DNA from: Paramacrobiotus richtersi
Taxonomy: Eukaryota; Tardigrada; Eutardigrada; Parachela; Macrobiotidae
Direction of reading: 5' to 3'
DNA length: 64,000 nt
NCBI GenBank assembly: GCA_034698045.1
Contig: JAQGAU010000005.1
Coordinates: 19,501 to 83,500 of the forward strand
Below, one piece after another: positions 60,822-64,000 of this stretch. The position numbers and the translations under genes were made by a program. The notes below the pieces were generated by a model. The model saw only the letters and a list, made by a program, of their open reading frames with translations, was not told where the DNA came from and made no database searches. Positions within the stretch are counted from its first letter, which is position 1. Each line of letters begins with the position of its first letter.

Positions 60822-61410
60822 GTATAACTATTAGTGAAACCAACACCGCCGCGCACCTGTAATCGTTGTACCAAGGTGCATCATTGTTTTTAATAACCAG
60901 AACATGGATATACAGTGTTCAGAAAACCGTCCGCGTGCGCAACGTCCGGTTATTGCGCAAGAGCGGAAAAAAATTCGAACACATTCCCCCCTCAAATAAT
61001 TCAGCGTTTTATCCAAACTTCTTGAAACTTTCATCATAAATGGATATATTATATTCGTATATATGATGACCGTTCTGACTCAAAGCCAGCCCGCTAGTAT
61101 GTTTCTGAAATTGTTTAAATTCATTTTCAAAATTTTAGAAACGTATTTCAGGGTGAATGTTGGTCAGAATGATCATAATATATATGTGCATTTATTATGA
61201 AAGTTCAAGAAGTTTGGGTAAAAGGTTGAATTATTTGAGAGCGAAAAGGGTTTAAACTTTTGGCCCTTCTTGCGCAATAACCGGACGTTGCGCACGCAAA
61301 CGGATTTCTGGACACTGAATATCCATGTTCTGGTTATTAAAAACAATGATGTACCTTGGTGTATTGATTTTAAGTGCGCGGCGGTCTTGATTTCACTCAT
61401 AGTTATAACA
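60822..61410. repeat. Large imperfect inverted repeat (foldback element)
   Basis: Left arm about 60822-61080 and right arm about 61153-61410 are reverse complements with roughly 80-85% match by eye, including short indels; the spacer is about 72 bp. For example ACCAAGGTGCATCATTG on the left pairs with CAATGATGTACCTTGGT on the right. No terminal duplication was identified. It could be a foldback MITE or the relic of two head-to-head copies. The minus ORFs in each arm are reflections of this symmetry. Confidence 0.75.
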
Positions 61411-64000
61411 ATTTTTGATTCCCATCGTGAGTACTTTTATCTAAATTTCCATTTCGAAAATCAACCAAAAAATTGTAAAATTCAAAAAATACAAAAATTT
61501 CTAATAGCCAGTCATCAGGACTTAATTGTTCTGTTGTAAGTGCCTTTAATAAGGCTTTGGCTACTGCTGTAGTATAATAATAAAAATCGGTAGAAAATCG
61601 TCTAACTTGCTAGTCCATAGTTCAGGTTTCAGTAACTTCGATAGCTCCGCATGACCTGGACTATAAAGCGTCCGTTTTCCAATTCCTGGCGTTTTTACAG
61701 TACTCAGAATGTGATTCTAATGATACTAAGCTTCCTCGTTATGGCACAAAAATAAAGGCCAAATTTCTTCTGTTATTTTTTAAAACATTACTGGACCGTT
61801 TATGTGACGGTATAACCGGCCGCGAATGGCTGACCCTCTTATGTCCATTTTTTGTTAGGATGCAATCGGTTACAGATAATTCCATACTCCTTTCCTTGGA
61901 ATCCATTCATTTTTGTATTGTTTTTGTTTCTGGTCCTATGCTGTCATGATCACCGAAGTCTGATTTATTTTCTAGATATCACTACCTGCTCCTAAGCCTC
62001 ATTCCGACCGACGGTGCAGCGCAGTTATATAACTGACGCGACAAGTCCGAAGCTTGAGACAGAAAGACCTGGAAAGTTTTCGAAGCAATAAGGCTGTCAC
62101 GAAAAATGTCAGGTCAGTTCGGGAAAGGTCAGGTCGGGTAGTCCGGAAAGGTCGGGTCAGTTCGAAAGGTCAGTTCGGAAAATGAAAACGCAGTGCTGTT
62201 GTAGTAAGAGCTTCATTAGATCAACTTAAGGTTCCGTTCCTACAGCAGGTTCCGTTCTTCCAGGATCCACCAGGAACAGACACACTAATTCACCAAATCA
62301 CCGGCTTATCCGCCCTTTCTCTCCTTTAGGTTGCAAAAACGGCACTGCCGGCGTACCTAGCGCTCTGAGCAGCTGTAACTTGTGCACTCAAGTTTGAACA
62401 CTTTTGTGCCGTTTCAGTTTATATACTTACGTCAATTATGATCAGTATATTGTTTCAAAATTCTGTTCATGATCTGAACCACTTACCGCTATTTGGTGAC
62501 CCTTTGAGGCAAGACTGGCCTTCCGTGCATATCGCAACAGTAGCGTTTTTATCGCATTTTCCGAGATCGCATTTATAGCATTTCAGGCCGTTTACTCCTA
62601 CTAAATATTGAACTTTAGATATTATACGGTTTGAGTTGTAGGGAATAGCACGGGTATTTTTACTCTCTACTGTGCATACTGCGTGTAATGAAATGATTCA
62701 CTTCTACTTTGATTCAAGCATGGACTTTTTTCTCCGACAATTCGACTATAGGCAGAATGAAAGTACTAGTACGTATGTCCCTTAGCGATACAGCCCAGCC
62801 ATTGTGCGCCAAAACATGCTGCGTTCTGCGCTGTCCGGGGACTTAGCACGAGGACTAAATGTCACCGCGAGAAATCCTGCCCAATTGATAAGAGGTGCTT
62901 CCAGAAGCACAGGAGCCCATTTCAGCCTTGATTACACTTCGGAAATACTTCAGTTTCAAGCCTAATCTTATTTGCGGAATATGAGTTCCGGCGCTGTCCC
63001 GCAGATAATATTAGTCTAAGAATGAAGTATTTTAGTAGACTAAAAGTAAGTGTAGTCAAATCTGAAATTGGATTTTGTGCTCTCGGGAACCACCCCTTGT
63101 AAGTCAAAACTAACAGCTATCTGCTAGGACAAATCATGGCTCATGCTAGGATAGGTCCTATTCCTGGGTAATAAAGCGCTGATGAATCACTGGCAGTTCG
63201 TTTGCCAACTGTGATGTCATGCATCGATCCTTGCCGGGAGGTTGGACTGCACACTTCACCGTAAAGTATTTTACTTGGCGGCGTTAAACTAACAAGCATA
63301 CTGAACGTTATGCGAAAACTAGAAAAATAACCCATTGTCCGCTAAACGTTATGATTTCGCGGCGAAATTTTCGCCACATCATCCTTTTTTTACAGGCCGT
63401 ATGAGAAAACTTCAATATCGTTAGCAATTCAGTCTGTAACCCGCAAGAACTATTCTTGATCGCAGCGTGATGGGATGTAGATCCCATCTATATCCCATCC
63501 CGATCGCACGACAGTTTAGGGACGTAATGCTGACGATTAATTAATGATGCATTTGATTGCGAGTAAAAGTCTTCCACTGACGTACTAAAAACATTTTATC
63601 ACCGACTTACTTTGATCGTACTTGCAAAAAAGCAGAATGCACGCAATGACTATCTGAGTGCTGGTCCTGTACTTCATATCTGGAGCTGGAAAACAAGCCT
63701 CTTGACGCTGACAGGTTTACAGTCACGAACTCATCAAACGTTACCAAGAGGGACAAAATTGGCGTGCGTATACTTAGGTGAAACAGCACCTAGAGTTCCG
63801 TACGACGAACTGGCATTAGTACCAAGCAGTTACCACGGCTACTGCCTCCTGATGCGATCTGCACGACCGCGCTAGATGGGGAACCAGCAGTGCATCACAG
63901 CGTACGACGAATTCTTAATAAAGACAAGTGTTAGGTTGCGCTCGCGCGCAACCCATTTGTATTTGATCTGTTGGAGGTTTAAAAATGTGGGAATGATAGA
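61411..64000. other. Gene-poor region to the window end
   Basis: No exon supported. Small hairpins include GATGGGAT-GTAG-ATCCCATC near 63469 and GGTTGCGC-TCGC-GCGCAACC near 63936. ORFs 62922-63107, 63141-63335 (-) and 63612-63875 (+) lack family features. Confidence 0.35.
62101..62185. repeat. Short degenerate minisatellite (GGTCAGTTCGGGAAA-like)
   Basis: About five imperfect copies of a 14-20-bp unit containing AAAGGTC and GGTC(A/G)G(T)TCG, for example GTCAGGTCAGTTCGGGAAAG then GGTCGGGTCAGTTCGAAAGG. Confidence 0.6.

Noticed and set aside
60831-61400. Two similar minus ORFs as a gene pair
   Set aside because: They arise from the two arms of the foldback; both read on the same strand from opposite arms, so the protein sequences are not true paralogues.

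Overview
The window is animal nuclear DNA. Nearly every gene is split by short GT-AG introns of about 50-160 bp, genes lie on both strands with no operon-like spacing, and the protein families are metazoan (CUB, LDLa, trypsin, thrombospondin type 1, C-type lectin, Ly6, receptor guanylyl cyclase). A drosomycin-type peptide gene points to an ecdysozoan. My best guess is a tardigrade of the Hypsibius/Ramazzottius type, but the sequence alone does not prove this. Exon joins were worked out by hand from splice sites and reading phase; a stated protein length assumes those joins.

Layout. 1-4026 (+): 3' part of a multi-repeat K+-selective cyclic-nucleotide-gated channel (CNGK type). 4293-9815 (-): complete CFAP43, an axonemal protein, convergent with the channel. 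10737-11573 (+): coiled-coil protein. About 12.1-12.7 kb (-): uncertain ORF. 13441-15982 (+): O-fucosyltransferase-like membrane protein. 16471-16680 (+): drosomycin-type defensin. 18551-21403 and 22036-24302 (+): tandem pair of RIIa-domain proteins. 25984-30987 (+): receptor guanylyl cyclase homologue with a bacterial PstS-like ectodomain and a degenerate cyclase domain. 32157-34487 (+): TSP1/Ig membrane protein. 34937-37582 (-): orphan 858-residue protein. 38132-39905 (+): M14 carboxypeptidase. 40595-42387 (+): C-type lectin plus Ly6 protein with a GPI-type tail. 43588-47315 (+): CUB-LDLa-trypsin protease. 47764-48868: non-autonomous Mutator-like element with a 9-bp target duplication. 49182-52742 (-): KH-domain RNA-binding protein resembling Bicaudal-C/GLD-3. 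52.8-64 kb: gene-poor, with short repeats and a 0.6-kb foldback.

How the genes may work together. Sea-urchin sperm steer using a receptor guanylyl cyclase whose cGMP opens the K+-selective CNGK channel in the flagellum. This window holds a CNGK-type channel, a receptor-cyclase homologue, an axonemal CFAP43, and two PKA-anchoring-type (RIIa) proteins full of RRxS sites. A KH protein of a germline-associated family lies further along. I infer a possible sperm/ciliary neighbourhood. Co-expression is not shown by the sequence, and the cyclase homologue appears to have lost catalytic residues.
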